Counted from the stretch's first letter, positions 7,212 to 19,056 are shown. The stretch is DNA of 64,000 bases from Pseudomonas sp. H1h (GCF_000633255.1 NZ_AYMJ01000001.1:1-64000), one strand, 5' to 3'. The notes: generated by a model from the sequence alone, not told the origin. Program-made: numbers and translations.

Positions 7212-9404
7212 TCAGCCAGCGCCAACCTCGCTGGTGTCCTTGATCAAGTGTGCCGCCAACGTACGCAACGGCCCCAGCTGCCGGCAGATCAGCGCCAGTT
7301 GTGTCTGCACCAGACGCTGTCCCTCATCGATCTCGTCGGCCATCTGCTCCAGCTCATTGGCCAGTGTTTCCTCTTCATCGCTCTGAATCGCTATCGGCTG
7401 CTTGTTCGCCAGGCCTTGGGCGATTTCGTCGATGCTGGCGGCCAGTTTCACCCCGGCGCCGTCGATCAGCTGTTCACGGACTTCCGCCGGCAGCTGGGTC
7501 TCGCGGTGCGCGCCCAGCCCGGACAAGTAACTGAGCAGAGTGTGTGAGAGCACCAGGAAGCGGAAACCGACATCCGCTTCCTTACGGAAATGCCCCGGCT
7601 CCATCAGCATGTTCGCCAGCGTCGTCGACAGCGCCGCGTCGGCGTTGTGCGCGTTGCGCCGGGCCAGGCGATAGGCGAGGTCGTCACTCTTGCCGGCGGC
7701 GTATTGCTGCATGATCTGGCGCAGGTAGATGCTGTTGCAGGTCAGGGTGTTGGCCAGCACCTTGTTCAGGCGCCGACCCTGCCAGTCGGGCAGGAACAAG
7801 ATCACCGTAAGGCCGGCGATCAGGCTGCCGAGCAAGGTATCGAACAGGCGCGGCAGGAACAGCCCATAGCCATCGCCGATCTGGTTGAAGCAGAACAGCA
7901 CCATGATCGTGATGGCTGCCGTCGCCACGGTGTAACGCGTAGTACGGTTGGTAAAGAACACCACCCCGGCGGCGATGGCGAAGCACGACTGCACCAGCGG
8001 GCTGGGGAACAGATCGAACAGCGCCCACGCCACGGTCAGGCCGATGGCGGTGCCGAGAATCCGCTGGCCGAGCTTGCGCCGGGTCGCGCCGTAGTTCGGC
8101 TGGCAGACGAACAGCGTGGTGAGGATGATCCAGTAACCTTGCGAGGGGTGAATCAAGTGCACCATGCCGTAGCCGATACTCAACGCCAACGGCAGGCGCA
8201 GGGCATGGCGGAACAGCAGGGAGGTCGGTGTCAGTTGGGTGCGCAGGCGAATCCACACGTCCTTGAGGTTGCGCGGCGAGCGGTCGAGCAGGCTGCTGTC
8301 GGTGGCGTCCGCCAGGGCATCCGGGTTGCTCGCGTCGCTGAGCAAGCGGTCGAGGGTGCCGAGGTTGGCCGCCAGTGCGCGCAGCGAGCGCAGCAGGCCG
8401 CGCCACGCCGGGTTGCTCTGGATGCGCAGGTGTTCGAGGGAGGCGTCGAGGTCAGTCAGCGCTTCGGCAAAACTGGCGTCGTAGATGAACGGCTGGCGCA
8501 TCTGGATCGATTCGGCCAGTGCCCGGCAGGCCTTGCCCTGCTGGCGCAGCAAGCGCTGGCAGCGAAAGAGCACGTCGCTGTGGAAGAACGCATCAGCCAG
8601 CGCGTTGTACGGATAGTGTGACGAGCTGGCGCGTTCGTGGATGTCCTGAGCGAGGAAGTACAGCTTCAGATAGCGGCTGACTTTCGAGCCCGGGCGCCCG
8701 TTGCCGACCCGGTGCAGAATGATTTCCTTGGCGCTGTTCAGCGCCGCTACTACCCGACCGTTCTGCTGCGCCAGCTCCAGCCGCCGCGCTTCGACATCCA
8801 GTTGGCGGATCGGCTCGAACAGCGATGCCTTGAGTTTCAAATAGAAGCCCAGCTCGCGGAACAACCGGGCCAGACTCTGCTGCACCGGCTGGTTGGAAAA
8901 CATCGCCTGCCACAACACCGAGAGCAAGCCGTACCACGCGGCGCCGGCCACCAGCAGCATCGGTTCGTGCCAGAAATCGGTGACGGCGCCACCGCGCTGA
9001 TCAACACCGATCATGGTGTACACCGACAGAATCAACGTCGCCGACGCGATCGCGCCATAGCGCTCGCCGAGCGCACCGAGCATGGTCAGGCCGAAGCTGG
9101 CCAATGCCAGGGCGATGGCAAACACGATGGGGTAGGGGAAGAGCAGTTCCACCGACAGCGCGGCGATACTGAAACACACCAGTGTTACCGCCAGTGCGTT
9201 GAGACGGCCCTGCCAACTGTCGTCGGTCTCGGCCAGGGCGCTGGCGATAATTCCCAGGAACAACGGGATCAACAGGCCCATTTCATCCTGATACCAACAC
9301 AGTGCCATGCTGCCGGTCAGGGCGATGAACACCCGCACGCTGTAGCTGAATTTATCCAGCGCCCACAGGCGCCGCAAAGACTGACGAAACGAGGTCGAGG
9401 ACAT
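7212..9404 (-). CDS. FUSC/YccS-type inner membrane protein
   Basis: A 730-residue protein of the YccS/YhfK (FUSC-like) family. It has two clusters of hydrophobic segments, about 20-150 and about 395-520, each followed by a long soluble, partly coiled region. This is the family's duplicated layout. Members resemble aromatic-acid efflux subunits (AaeB) and fusaric-acid resistance proteins, but substrates are mostly unknown. No membrane-fusion partner gene is adjacent, so the efflux role is inferred only from the family. The soluble segment 150-390 is rich in Leu and Arg and is probably helical. It is a single gene on the minus strand. Confidence 0.88.
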   Translation of the reverse strand: MSSTSFRQSLRRLWALDKFSYSVRVFIALTGSMALCWYQDEMGLLIPLFLGIIASALAETDDSWQGRLNALAVTLVCFSIAALSVELLFPYPIVFAIALALASFGLTMLGALGERYGAIASATLILSVYTMIGVDQRGGAVTDFWHEPMLLVAGAAWYGLLSVLWQAMFSNQPVQQSLARLFRELGFYLKLKASLFEPIRQLDVEARRLELAQQNGRVVAALNSAKEIILHRVGNGRPGSKVSRYLKLYFLAQDIHERASSSHYPYNALADAFFHSDVLFRCQRLLRQQGKACRALAESIQMRQPFIYDASFAEALTDLDASLEHLRIQSNPAWRGLLRSLRALAANLGTLDRLLSDASNPDALADATDSSLLDRSPRNLKDVWIRLRTQLTPTSLLFRHALRLPLALSIGYGMVHLIHPSQGYWIILTTLFVCQPNYGATRRKLGQRILGTAIGLTVAWALFDLFPSPLVQSCFAIAAGVVFFTNRTTRYTVATAAITIMVLFCFNQIGDGYGLFLPRLFDTLLGSLIAGLTVILFLPDWQGRRLNKVLANTLTCNSIYLRQIMQQYAAGKSDDLAYRLARRNAHNADAALSTTLANMLMEPGHFRKEADVGFRFLVLSHTLLSYLSGLGAHRETQLPAEVREQLIDGAGVKLAASIDEIAQGLANKQPIAIQSDEEETLANELEQMADEIDEGQRLVQTQLALICRQLGPLRTLAAHLIKDTSEVGAG

Positions 9405-9521
9405 GAAGTGCGAAGGCCTTCCGAGGCGATGCCGCTAAATTGAGCCAGTAATGACGCCGACGCAATGGCGCCGATCACATCTGACAGCAAAAAGTGTTCC
9501 TTACTGCATCACGCATAACCA

Positions 9522-9611
9522 CTGTGTGAGGGGGCTGGCTCCCGAAAGCGGGGCCTCATTCAACATTGATGTCGACTGATCCAGCGCATTCGCGAGCAAG
9601 CCGGCTCCCAC
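9522..9611. repeat. degenerate REPIN
   Basis: One good REP (9589-9611, CGCGAGCAAGCCGGCTCCCACC) is paired with a decayed inverted copy around 9522-9548. Confidence 0.6.
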
Positions 9612-9630
9612 CGTTTTGATTTGCGTGGTA

Positions 9631-10809
9631 TCAGACGTACTGCGCGGCGGCGTAACCCGAGGCCCAGGCCCACTGGAAGTTGAAACCGCCGAGGTGACCA
9701 GTGACGTCGAGCACTTCGCCAACGAAATACAGCCCCGGACTTTTCAGCGACTCCATGGTCTTGGACGACACTTCGCGGGTATCGACGCCACCCAGGGTGA
9801 CCTCGGCGGTGCGATAGCCTTCGGTGCCGGCCGGGACGACTTTCCAGCTGCCCAGCTTGTCGGCGATCTGCGCCAGTTCGGCGTGGGTGTACTGCTTCAT
9901 CGGTTTGGAAACGAACCAGCTGTCCGCCAGCAGGTTGGCCATCTTCTTGGTAAAGATTTCGCCGAGCAGGGTTTTCAGCTCGCTGTTCGGGCGTTCGGCC
10001 ACTTGCTGTTGCAGCCATGTCGCCGTGTCGTGGTCTGGCAGCAGGTTGATCTCCACGGTGTCGCCCGGTTCCCAGAACGACGATATCTGCAAAATCGCCG
10101 GGCCGCTGAGGCCACGGTGAGTGAACAGGATGTTTTCGCGGAAGCTCTGCTCGTTGCAGCTGACCAGGCAATCAACCGACGTCCCGGACAGCTCGGTGCA
10201 CAGTTCCTTGAGTTGATCGGTGATGGTGAACGGCACCAGGCCGGCGCGGGTTGGCAGCAGTTCATGGCCGAACTGCTTGGCCACCTGATAACCGAAACCG
10301 GTGGCGCCCAGCGTCGGGATCGACAGCCCGCCGGTGGCGATCACCAGCGACTGGCACTGGAGCTGGCCGAGGGTGGTGTCGAGCAGGTAACCGTTTTCGA
10401 CCTTCTCGATGGTCTGGATCGAGGTGTCCAGGTGCAGTTCGACGCCGACCTGATCGCACTCCTCGAGCAGCATGCCGAGGATGTCGCTGGATTTGTTATC
10501 GCAGAACAGCTGGCCGAGTTTCTTCTCGTGGTACGGCACGCCATGCTTGGCGACCATGCCGATGAAATCCCACTGGGTGTAGCGCGCCAGTGCGGATTTG
10601 CAGAAATGCGGGTTATGCGAGAGAAAATTGCCCGGCTCGGTGTACATGTTGGTGAAATTGCAGCGGCCACCGCCGGACATCAGGATTTTCTTGCCGGCCT
10701 TGTTCGCATGATCAAGCAGCAACACTTCACGCCCACGCCCGGCGGCGGTCAGTGCACACATCAACCCTGCGGCGCCAGCGCCAATGATCACGACTTCGGT
10801 AGAGCGCAA
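9631..10809 (-). CDS. NAD(P)/FAD-dependent oxidoreductase, HI0933/YhiN family
   Basis: A 392-residue flavoprotein of the HI0933/BaiN-like family. The N-terminal dinucleotide fold is VVIIGAGAAGLMCALTAAGRG (starting at residue 5), followed by GGGRCNFTN, a signature of the family, and a C-terminal EVLDVTGHLGGFNFQWAWASG that closes the FAD site. The initiation codon is TTG at 10809. It is backed by a strong GAGGA seven bases upstream, and no ATG is available before the Rossmann motif. The reaction is not established for most members. It is a stand-alone cytoplasmic gene. Confidence 0.87.
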   Translation of the reverse strand: MRSTEVVIIGAGAAGLMCALTAAGRGREVLLLDHANKAGKKILMSGGGRCNFTNMYTEPGNFLSHNPHFCKSALARYTQWDFIGMVAKHGVPYHEKKLGQLFCDNKSSDILGMLLEECDQVGVELHLDTSIQTIEKVENGYLLDTTLGQLQCQSLVIATGGLSIPTLGATGFGYQVAKQFGHELLPTRAGLVPFTITDQLKELCTELSGTSVDCLVSCNEQSFRENILFTHRGLSGPAILQISSFWEPGDTVEINLLPDHDTATWLQQQVAERPNSELKTLLGEIFTKKMANLLADSWFVSKPMKQYTHAELAQIADKLGSWKVVPAGTEGYRTAEVTLGGVDTREVSSKTMESLKSPGLYFVGEVLDVTGHLGGFNFQWAWASGYAAAQYV

Positions 10810-10845
10810 AACGGTGTCCTCTTGGTGGATCGCTACAAAACAAAC

Positions 10846-10935
10846 TGTGGGAGCGGGCTTGCTCGCGAAGACGGTGTGTCAGTTGACACAAAAGTCGCCT
10901 GAAACACCGCTTTCGCGAGCAAGCCCGCTCCCACA
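10846..10935. repeat. REPIN
   Basis: Inverted REPs at 10846-10870 and 10911-10935 between the flavoprotein and dbpA genes. Confidence 0.88.
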
Positions 10936-10962
10936 GGGGATCTCCTTTGAATGGAGGATCAG

Positions 10963-12348
<1,386 letters not shown>

Positions 12349-12428
12349 GGGACTGGCCTGCAAAACAAAATGTCGCGCAGTGTAGCAGCCCCGTGCCACT
12401 TTCCTCGAAAGTTCTGGACGAACAGTGA

Positions 12429-13856
12429 TTAATGTTCGATGTGTTCTTCCGGGCGCTTGGCTCGACGGCCGTCCTCTTTCGACAGTTGCGAGAAGATCGT
12501 CGCGGCCAGCATCGCCATGATCCCGACGGTGACGAAGGTCAGCTGGAACGCGCCCAGCACGGTTTCCACGCCATCATTGCCGATCTCTGCCGTGAAACCG
12601 CCGAGCAAGGCACCGGCGCAGGCCACCCCCAGACTTAACGACAATTGCGCCACCACCGACAGCAGGCTGTTGCCGCTGCTGGCGCTGGCGTCATCGAGGT
12701 CGATCAGGGTCACGGTGTTCATCGCGGTGAATTGCAGCGAGTTGATCGCGCCCAGAATCGCCAGCAGGCACAGCAACAGCCAGTACGGGGTCTGCTCGCT
12801 GACCAGGCCCATGCTCGCCAGCATGATCCCCAGCGCGAGGGTGTTGCCGGTGAGCACGATGCGATAACCGAGGCGTTCGATGAGCGGACGCGCCATCCAC
12901 TTGGCAAACATCGCCGCAGCGGCCAGCGGCAGCATGCTCATCCCCGCTTGCGACGGCGAATAACCCAGCGCCACTTGCAGCAACAACGGCACCAGGAACG
13001 GCAGAGCGCCGCTGCCCAGACGGGCGAACAGGTTGCCGAGAATGCCGACGGCAAAGGTCCGGGTCTTGAACAGCGACGGGGCGAACAGCGGATTTTCGAC
13101 GTGCCCGGCGCGCAGCCAGTACGCCGCCAGACAGGCCAGGCCGCCGAACAGCAGCAACATCACCCGCAGGTGCGGCAGGTGCAGTTCGCCAAGGCCTTCC
13201 ATGGCGATGGTGATCAGGATCATCGCCGCGCCAAACAACAGGAAACCGAGGCTGTCGAAACGCGTGCGTTCAGTGCCGCGCAGGTCGGGGATGAATTTCC
13301 ACACTGCGTAGCAGCCGAGCACGCCAACCGGCAGGTTGATCAGGAAAATCCAGTGCCACGTCAGGTATTGCACCATCCAGCCGCCCATGGTCGGGCCGAT
13401 CAACGGACCGAGCAGGCCGGGAATGGTGATGAAACCCATAATCCGCACCAGTTCCGAGCGCGGGTAGGCGCGCAGCACCACCAAGCGTCCGACCGGCAGC
13501 ATCAGCGCACCGCCCAGGCCCTGAATCACCCGCGCGCCGACCAGCATGGTCAGGCTGCTGGACAAGGCGCAGAGTAGCGAGCCGAAACTGAACAGCAGGA
13601 TCGCGCCGAAGAAGATCTTCTTGGTGCCGAAGCGGTCGGCGATCCAGCCCGAGGCCGGAATCAGCAGCGCCACGGTGAGCATGTAGGCGATGACTACGCC
13701 TTGCATGCGCAACGGGTTTTCGGCCAGATCCCGGGCCATGGCCGGCAGGGCGGTGTTGAGGATGGTCCCGTCGAGGGACTGCATGAAGAAAGCGATGGCG
13801 ACGACCCACGGCAACCAGCGGGCGGTGATGGCGTCGAGAGGCGGGCGAGTGGGCAT
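12429..13856 (-). CDS. MFS drug exporter, DHA2/MdtD-like
   Basis: A 475-residue major facilitator of the 14-helix DHA2 type. Visible features are DGTILNTALPAMARDL in helix 1 (motif D1), GWIADRFGTKKIFF (motif A) after helix 2, and GPLIGPTMGGW (motif C) in helix 5, which marks antiporters that export drugs against protons. It closely resembles MdtD. No RND pump or regulator is adjacent, so the MdtABCD link is not supported here. The start was set at the ATG at 13856 with AGAGG upstream. The frame's upstream extension only reads through a REP. Confidence 0.9.
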   Translation of the reverse strand: MPTRPPLDAITARWLPWVVAIAFFMQSLDGTILNTALPAMARDLAENPLRMQGVVIAYMLTVALLIPASGWIADRFGTKKIFFGAILLFSFGSLLCALSSSLTMLVGARVIQGLGGALMLPVGRLVVLRAYPRSELVRIMGFITIPGLLGPLIGPTMGGWMVQYLTWHWIFLINLPVGVLGCYAVWKFIPDLRGTERTRFDSLGFLLFGAAMILITIAMEGLGELHLPHLRVMLLLFGGLACLAAYWLRAGHVENPLFAPSLFKTRTFAVGILGNLFARLGSGALPFLVPLLLQVALGYSPSQAGMSMLPLAAAAMFAKWMARPLIERLGYRIVLTGNTLALGIMLASMGLVSEQTPYWLLLCLLAILGAINSLQFTAMNTVTLIDLDDASASSGNSLLSVVAQLSLSLGVACAGALLGGFTAEIGNDGVETVLGAFQLTFVTVGIMAMLAATIFSQLSKEDGRRAKRPEEHIEH

Positions 13857-13894
13857 GGAACCTCTTGTGTCTGGGGTTAATGCACAGGCTTTTG

Positions 13895-13983
13895 GTGGGA
13901 GCGGGCTTGCTCGCGAATGCGGTGAATCAGTCGATGTTGTTGGTGACTGACACGACGCCTTCGCGAGCAAGCCCGCTCCCACA
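13895..13983. repeat. REPIN
   Basis: Inverted REPs at 13895-13917 and 13959-13983 between the exporter gene and the TldD/PmbA pair. Confidence 0.88.
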
Positions 13984-14013
13984 GTAGACCTCCAGGTTCT
14001 GGAGATCCTGGTC

Positions 14014-15351
14014 TTACAGGGTCAAGGTCAAACGGCTCACCAGCGCCCCCGGCAGCAAGGCCGACGAGGTATTGCGCTGGCTGTACGTGCTCGCCGACAA
14101 CAGCAACTCGCGTTCGGCGGTCAGTGCTTCCAGCTGCGAACCCAGCAGGCTGTAGGCGCTGTCGTCGAAACGCATGGTGCTGACCGGCGCCTGAATCTCG
14201 CCGTTCTCGACCCAGAACGTGGCAAACCGGGTCATGCCGGTCAGGCGTGCTGCCGGCTGATCGGAGAAGTTCAGGTACCACAGGTTGCTGATGTACAGCC
14301 CGGTGCCCAGCTGCTTGAGAATATCGGCCTGCGACAGACTCCCGGCCGCCATGCTCAGCGCGCTCGGCGATTCGCCACCGCTGGCGCCGTTGGCGGTCAG
14401 GCCGTATTCGGCGGCACTGCGTGAGCCGACCAGTTGATCGCCGGCCTTGCCTTCGATGACCAGGCGCAGATCGCTGCGCGGATACCCTTCGCCGGAAAAC
14501 GCCGGGCTCAGCGAGCCGCTGACTTGCTCATCCAGCGAAACCAGCGGACTGAACGCCTGATCGCCGACATACAGTTTCTGCAGCGGGCTGCTCTTGCTGG
14601 CGATCGACTGCGCGGAGAACCCGCCCCAGCTCAGCATGCCCATGATTTCTTCCAGCGCGGCCGGGGCCAGATACGCCCGGTATTGCCCCGGTGCCAGCGT
14701 GCGCAGTGGACGACCGAGAAACGCCAGTTGCTCGCGCGCCTGATGGAAGCGTCGGGCGAAGCCTTCGCTGCTCCATTCGTGGCCGGCATAGCTGGCTTTT
14801 ACCGCTTCGCCGTTCTCGTGGAACAGGCTGAAGTCGAAGTTGAAGCTGTTGGCCTGATGCCAGCCAAACGCCCCTGAGGAGCTGGCGAAACCACGGCTGA
14901 TGGGGCCTGCGGCATAGAAACCGACCAAGTCCAGACCTTCAGCCGCAGCGCAGATTTCTTCAACCACCTGTTCGGTGTCCGGCAGCGGATGTTCCTGCAC
15001 GTTGTTGCTCTGCCAGCCGTTGTGGTTGAGCAGCAGGTACGGATCCTGCGGCAACAGCGGCAAGGTTTCGCGCAGTTGTTGCAGGCCTTCGGCGAGGCGT
15101 TGCAGGTCGGCTTCCTGATCACCGGAGAGGGTGATGTGCAGGTCGGCGTGGCGGCCGTCATTGATCAGCTTCAGCCCGACATCGGCCTGTTGCACCTGAC
15201 CGGCCTGACGCACCTTGGCGTGGTTGAACCGCACGAATGCCGAGGATTCGGCGGCATAGCTGAGGGTGAATTGTTCCGGCTCGCGCACACTGTCGCGCAG
15301 CCAATTGACCATGACCTTGAAGGCGTCGGACTGACTCTTCGAAATGCTCAT
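14014..15351 (-). CDS. TldD/PmbA family protein, TldE (PmbA)-like subunit
   Basis: A 445-residue member of the TldD/PmbA family. It lacks the HExxxH zinc motif of its upstream partner, as expected for the non-catalytic TldE half of the TldD/TldE heterodimer protease. The typical C-terminal block (LTGMTRFATFWVENGEI) is present. Its ATG overlaps the partner's stop by one base (TGATG), so translation is probably coupled. This pair is distinct from the canonical tldD and pmbA, which in Pseudomonas lie elsewhere (from memory). TldD/E proteins mature peptides such as microcins and degrade unfolded peptides. No peptide substrate is seen nearby. Confidence 0.88.
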   Translation of the reverse strand: MSISKSQSDAFKVMVNWLRDSVREPEQFTLSYAAESSAFVRFNHAKVRQAGQVQQADVGLKLINDGRHADLHITLSGDQEADLQRLAEGLQQLRETLPLLPQDPYLLLNHNGWQSNNVQEHPLPDTEQVVEEICAAAEGLDLVGFYAAGPISRGFASSSGAFGWHQANSFNFDFSLFHENGEAVKASYAGHEWSSEGFARRFHQAREQLAFLGRPLRTLAPGQYRAYLAPAALEEIMGMLSWGGFSAQSIASKSSPLQKLYVGDQAFSPLVSLDEQVSGSLSPAFSGEGYPRSDLRLVIEGKAGDQLVGSRSAAEYGLTANGASGGESPSALSMAAGSLSQADILKQLGTGLYISNLWYLNFSDQPAARLTGMTRFATFWVENGEIQAPVSTMRFDDSAYSLLGSQLEALTAERELLLSASTYSQRNTSSALLPGALVSRLTLTL

Positions 15352-16793
15352 CAGGCGTCTCCCCCAAACACATCAACGTTGCTGAATACGCAGGCCGGCG
15401 AAGCGTGGCCGACGCGGATCACCTGGTTCGGCTCGCCCTTGCCGCAGTTTGGCGTGCCCAGCACCATACGGGTGCCGGCATCGCCGACCGCGCGCAGACT
15501 CTTCCAGAAGTGCGCGGAAATGCCCCGGTAGTTCGGATTTTTCACCACACCTTTAAGTTCACCGTTCTCGATCAACTGACCCCACTCGCAACCGAACTGG
15601 AATTTGTTGCGTGCATCGTCAATCGACCACGAGCGGTTGGTGCTCATCAGAATGCCGTGCTCGATGCCGCTGATCAGTTGCGTCAGCGACTGATCGCCCG
15701 GCTCGATGTTGAGGTTGGCCATGCGGTCGATCGGCGGCCGGTTCCAGCCACAGGCGCGACTGTTGGCAACACCGTCGAGACCGGCGCGGAACTGCGACAG
15801 CGCGCCGCCCAATGGCCGCAGCAGCAAGCCTTCGCGAATCAGGAACTGCTTGCTGGCTTTTGTACCGTCGTCATCGTGGCCGTAACTCGCCAGCTCTTCG
15901 GGAATGTCCGGATCGAAGGTCACGTTGAGCAGCTTCGAGCCGTATTGCAGGCTGCCGAAGTCGCTGGTTTTGACGAAGCTGGTGCCGGCGTAATTACGCT
16001 CGTCACCGAGGATGCGGTCGAGTTCCAGCGGGTGCCCGATGGACTCGTGGATCTGCAGCATCATCTGGTCAGGCATCAGCAACAGGTCGCGCGGACCTTG
16101 CGGGGTGTTCGGTGCGAGCAGCAGTTGCAGAGCCTGATCGGCCACCTGCGGGCCGGCGCCGACCAGGCCGCAACGGCTGATCACGTCCGCGCCACCCTGC
16201 TGGCCGAAGTTCTCGCGGCCGAGGCTGCGGGTCTGGCTGTCGTTGCCGTCGTAGGCAGTGACGTCGAGACCCGGGTAGACGAAGCGCTGGGCCTGGCGCA
16301 ATTCGGCGCCGGCGCTGCTCAGGTAGATCTGCTCGACGTGAGTGATGCCGATGCTCGCTTCCCAATTTACCAGGCGCTCATCCTTTGGCACCGAGGCGGA
16401 CTCCGCGCCGAGCAGCTCGAAGCATTCGCTCAGGGACGGGAAGGGTTGCGCAAAATTGGGCGAAAAGTAATCAGCGCGGTCGCTCGACACCGGCTGATCA
16501 CGCAGGTCGAGCAAGGCGTGTGGCTTGAGTCGCCGGGCCTGCTGTTCGGCGCGTTCAAGGGCGGTTTGCAGGCCTTGCTGCGACAGGTCGTTGGTGGCGG
16601 CGTAAGCCTCGACACCGTTGACCCGCACGGTGAGCATCGCGCCTTCGTCACGGCTCAGGCTCGGCGGCTCGGCGACGTTCTTGCGCACCGACAGGTACTG
16701 GCCGGACTCGCGTACATACCGCAGGGAAAAAAACTCGGCGCCCGTGCGCAAGGCAGCGAAGCGCTGCTTGAGCTGGGGGTGGAAATCGAACAT
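15351..16793 (-). CDS. TldD/PmbA family metalloprotease, TldD-like catalytic subunit
   Basis: A 480-residue protein with the TldD zinc motif HESIGHPLELDRI (HExxxH, near residue 254), followed by a conserved GTSFV segment. It forms a two-gene operon with the TldE-like gene that overlaps its stop. The start at 16793 has a near-perfect ribosome binding site (AAGGAGGT seven bases upstream). The protein is cytoplasmic. The motif reads ESIGH where E. coli TldD has EAVGH (from memory), so it is probably a paralogous clade with its own substrate. Confidence 0.9.
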   Translation of the reverse strand: MFDFHPQLKQRFAALRTGAEFFSLRYVRESGQYLSVRKNVAEPPSLSRDEGAMLTVRVNGVEAYAATNDLSQQGLQTALERAEQQARRLKPHALLDLRDQPVSSDRADYFSPNFAQPFPSLSECFELLGAESASVPKDERLVNWEASIGITHVEQIYLSSAGAELRQAQRFVYPGLDVTAYDGNDSQTRSLGRENFGQQGGADVISRCGLVGAGPQVADQALQLLLAPNTPQGPRDLLLMPDQMMLQIHESIGHPLELDRILGDERNYAGTSFVKTSDFGSLQYGSKLLNVTFDPDIPEELASYGHDDDGTKASKQFLIREGLLLRPLGGALSQFRAGLDGVANSRACGWNRPPIDRMANLNIEPGDQSLTQLISGIEHGILMSTNRSWSIDDARNKFQFGCEWGQLIENGELKGVVKNPNYRGISAHFWKSLRAVGDAGTRMVLGTPNCGKGEPNQVIRVGHASPACVFSNVDVFGGDA

Positions 16794-17199
16794 TCGGGAA
16801 CCTCCTTGTTATGGAGTTGCGGGGTGAGGCGATTCGGCGGGGAGGGGTGAAACGATTGCGCGAGGACTAGAGTAGGCCTGCGTGGGGGTAGGATCAAGTG
16901 AAGAGGGGGTGTAGGAGGATTTACTTGAAGCAGAGGGATTTGTGCTGAATGTGAGGTCCCTTCGCGAGCAGGCTCGCTCCCACAATGGATCTCCAGTGAA
17001 CACAAAATTTGTGAGCACCCAAAAAACAATGTGGGAGCGAGCCTGCTCGCGAAGGCCGCGCCTCGGTATTACTCAAGGGCCTCATCGCGAGCAGGCTCAC
17101 TCCTACAAGGATCTCCAGTGAACACAACTTCTGTGAACACTGGAGATTAACTGTAGGAGTGAGCCTGCTCGCGATCAGCCTTGACGCGGTGTTGCTGAA
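16794..17199. other. intergenic region filled by REPs
   Basis: Apart from the four REPs (16961-17175) I see no gene. The flanks of the two REPINs carry a duplicated GGATCTCCAGTGAACACAA segment (about 16987-17005 and 17110-17128), so one unit probably arose by duplication. Confidence 0.5.
16961..17175. repeat. two adjacent REPINs of different subtype
   Basis: REPs lie at 16961-16984 and 17031-17055 (GTGGGAGCGAGCC subtype) and at 17083-17107 and 17151-17175 (GTAGGAGTGAGCC subtype), each pair inverted. Confidence 0.85.
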
Positions 17200-18903
17200 T
17201 TACTGAGCAACAGGCGTGATATCACGCATTGGCTTGCCCTTCACCGGCGCATTGCCAGCGACGTAGTAGGCAGCGTTGCTACGCGGCAGTGGCTTGCGGC
17301 CACGGATCTTGTCGGCGATTTTTTCGGCGATCATGATCGTTGGCGCGTTGAGGTTGCCGGTGGTGATGATCGGCATGATCGAGGCATCGACCACACGCAG
17401 GCTTTGCATGCCGTGTACGCGACCTTCGCCATCCACTACCGCCATGTCGTCGGTGCCCATCTTGCACGAGCAGGAAGGGTGGAACGCGGTTTCGGCGTGC
17501 TCGCGGATGAACTTGTCCAGCTGTTCATCGGTTTGCACTTCGATGCCCGGGCTGATTTCGCGGCCACGGAAGGCGTCCAGTGCCGGCTGTTGCATGATTT
17601 CGCGAGTCAGGCGGATGCCGTCACGGAATTCCTGCCAGTCCTGCTCGGTGGCCATGTAGTTGAACAGGATGCTCGGGTGCTGGCGCGGGTCTTTCGACTT
17701 GGCCTGGATGCGACCACGGCTTGGCGAACGCATGGAACCCATGTGCGCCTGGAAACCGTGCTCTTTCACACCGTTGCTGCCGTTGTAGTTAATCGCGACC
17801 GGCAGGAAGTGGTACTGGATGTTCGGCCATTCGAACTCTTCACGCGTACGGATGAAACCGCCGGCTTCGAACTGGTTGCTGGCGCCGATGCCGGTGCCGT
17901 TGAACAGCCACTCGGCACCGATGGCCGGCTGGTTGTACCAGAGCAGCGACGGGTACAGCGAAACGGGCTGGGTGCACGCGTATTGCAGGTACAGCTCAAG
18001 GTGGTCCTGCAGGTTTTCACCAACGCCTGGCAGGTCGTGAACCACCGGGATGTCGAGGCTTTCCAGCAGTTTCGCCGGGCCAACGCCGGAGCGTTGCAGA
18101 ATTTGCGGCGAAGCGATGGCGCCGGAGCACAGCAGCACTTCTTTGCGCGCTTTGACTTCAACGCGCTCCTCTGCCGAGCCGACCAGGTAACGTACGCCGA
18201 CGGCACGCTTGCCTTCGAACAAAATCTTGTCGGTCAGGGCGTGAGTGACGATGGTCAGGGTCGAACGCTTCTTGGCGGTGTCGAGGTAGCCACGGGCGGT
18301 GGATGCACGACGACCTTTCGGTGTCACGGTGCGGTCCATCGGGCCGAAACCTTCCTGCTGGTAGCCGTTCAAGTCTTCTGTGCGCGGGTAACCGGCCTGC
18401 ACGCCGGCTTCAACCATGGCGTGGAACAGCGGGTTGTTGCCAGCCTTCGGCGTGGTCACGCTGACCGGACCGTCGCCACCGTGGTAGTCGTTCGGGCCGA
18501 TGTCGCGGGTTTCCGCTTTGCGGAAGTACGGCAGGCAGTCGAGGTACGACCAGTCTTCCAGACCTGGCAGTTTTGCCCAGCCGTCGTAGTCCATTGCGTT
18601 GCCGCGGATGTAGCACATGCCGTTGATCAGCGAGGAACCGCCGAGGCCTTTGCCGCGACCGCATTCCATCCGGCGACCGTCCATGTGCGGCTCCGGATCG
18701 GTTTCGTACGCCCAGTTGTAGCGACGACCCTGCAGCGGGAACGCCAATGCGGCCGGCATTTGTGTGCGGAAGTCGAAGCGGTAGTCCGGGCCGCCTGCTT
18801 CGAGCAGCAGAACGGTGACGCCTTCGTCTTCAGTCAGACGGGTCGCCAGGGTGTTACCGGCCGAGCCGGCACCGATGATGATGTAATCGAATTCTTGGGA
18901 CAT
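17200..18903 (-). CDS. betA: choline dehydrogenase BetA
   Basis: A 567-residue GMC flavoprotein that oxidises choline to betaine aldehyde, and can go on to betaine, at the membrane with electrons passed to the respiratory chain. The FAD motif [16 protein letters not shown] lies at the N-terminus. [15 protein letters not shown] and the [10 protein letters not shown] block with the catalytic His are typical of BetA. The start is the ATG at 18903 (GAGG nine bases upstream). The frame's earlier GTG at 18912 is too close to that site. It is last in betI-betB-betA, under BetI repression, and separated from betB by a REPIN. Confidence 0.96.
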   Translation of the reverse strand: MSQEFDYIIIGAGSAGNTLATRLTEDEGVTVLLLEAGGPDYRFDFRTQMPAALAFPLQGRRYNWAYETDPEPHMDGRRMECGRGKGLGGSSLINGMCYIRGNAMDYDGWAKLPGLEDWSYLDCLPYFRKAETRDIGPNDYHGGDGPVSVTTPKAGNNPLFHAMVEAGVQAGYPRTEDLNGYQQEGFGPMDRTVTPKGRRASTARGYLDTAKKRSTLTIVTHALTDKILFEGKRAVGVRYLVGSAEERVEVKARKEVLLCSGAIASPQILQRSGVGPAKLLESLDIPVVHDLPGVGENLQDHLELYLQYACTQPVSLYPSLLWYNQPAIGAEWLFNGTGIGASNQFEAGGFIRTREEFEWPNIQYHFLPVAINYNGSNGVKEHGFQAHMGSMRSPSRGRIQAKSKDPRQHPSILFNYMATEQDWQEFRDGIRLTREIMQQPALDAFRGREISPGIEVQTDEQLDKFIREHAETAFHPSCSCKMGTDDMAVVDGEGRVHGMQSLRVVDASIMPIITTGNLNAPTIMIAEKIADKIRGRKPLPRSNAAYYVAGNAPVKGKPMRDITPVAQ

Positions 18904-18960
18904 TGAATGCACCCTCTTTAGATGTGGTCAGGTCAGGCCTGCCGAGTGCTTTGCACTCGA

Positions 18961-19025
18961 TTTGCGAGCAGGCTCGCTCCCACAGGAGACATTATTTCAA
19001 TGTGGGAGCGGGCTTGCTCGCGAAG
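18961..19025. repeat. REPIN between betB and betA
   Basis: Inverted REPs at 18961-18984 and 19001-19025 inside the betIBA operon. Such a stem can stabilise the upstream mRNA segment and lower betA relative to betB. That effect is inference. Confidence 0.88.
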
Positions 19026-19056
19026 GCGGCCTCGCGAGCAATACAAACCCCGGGTC

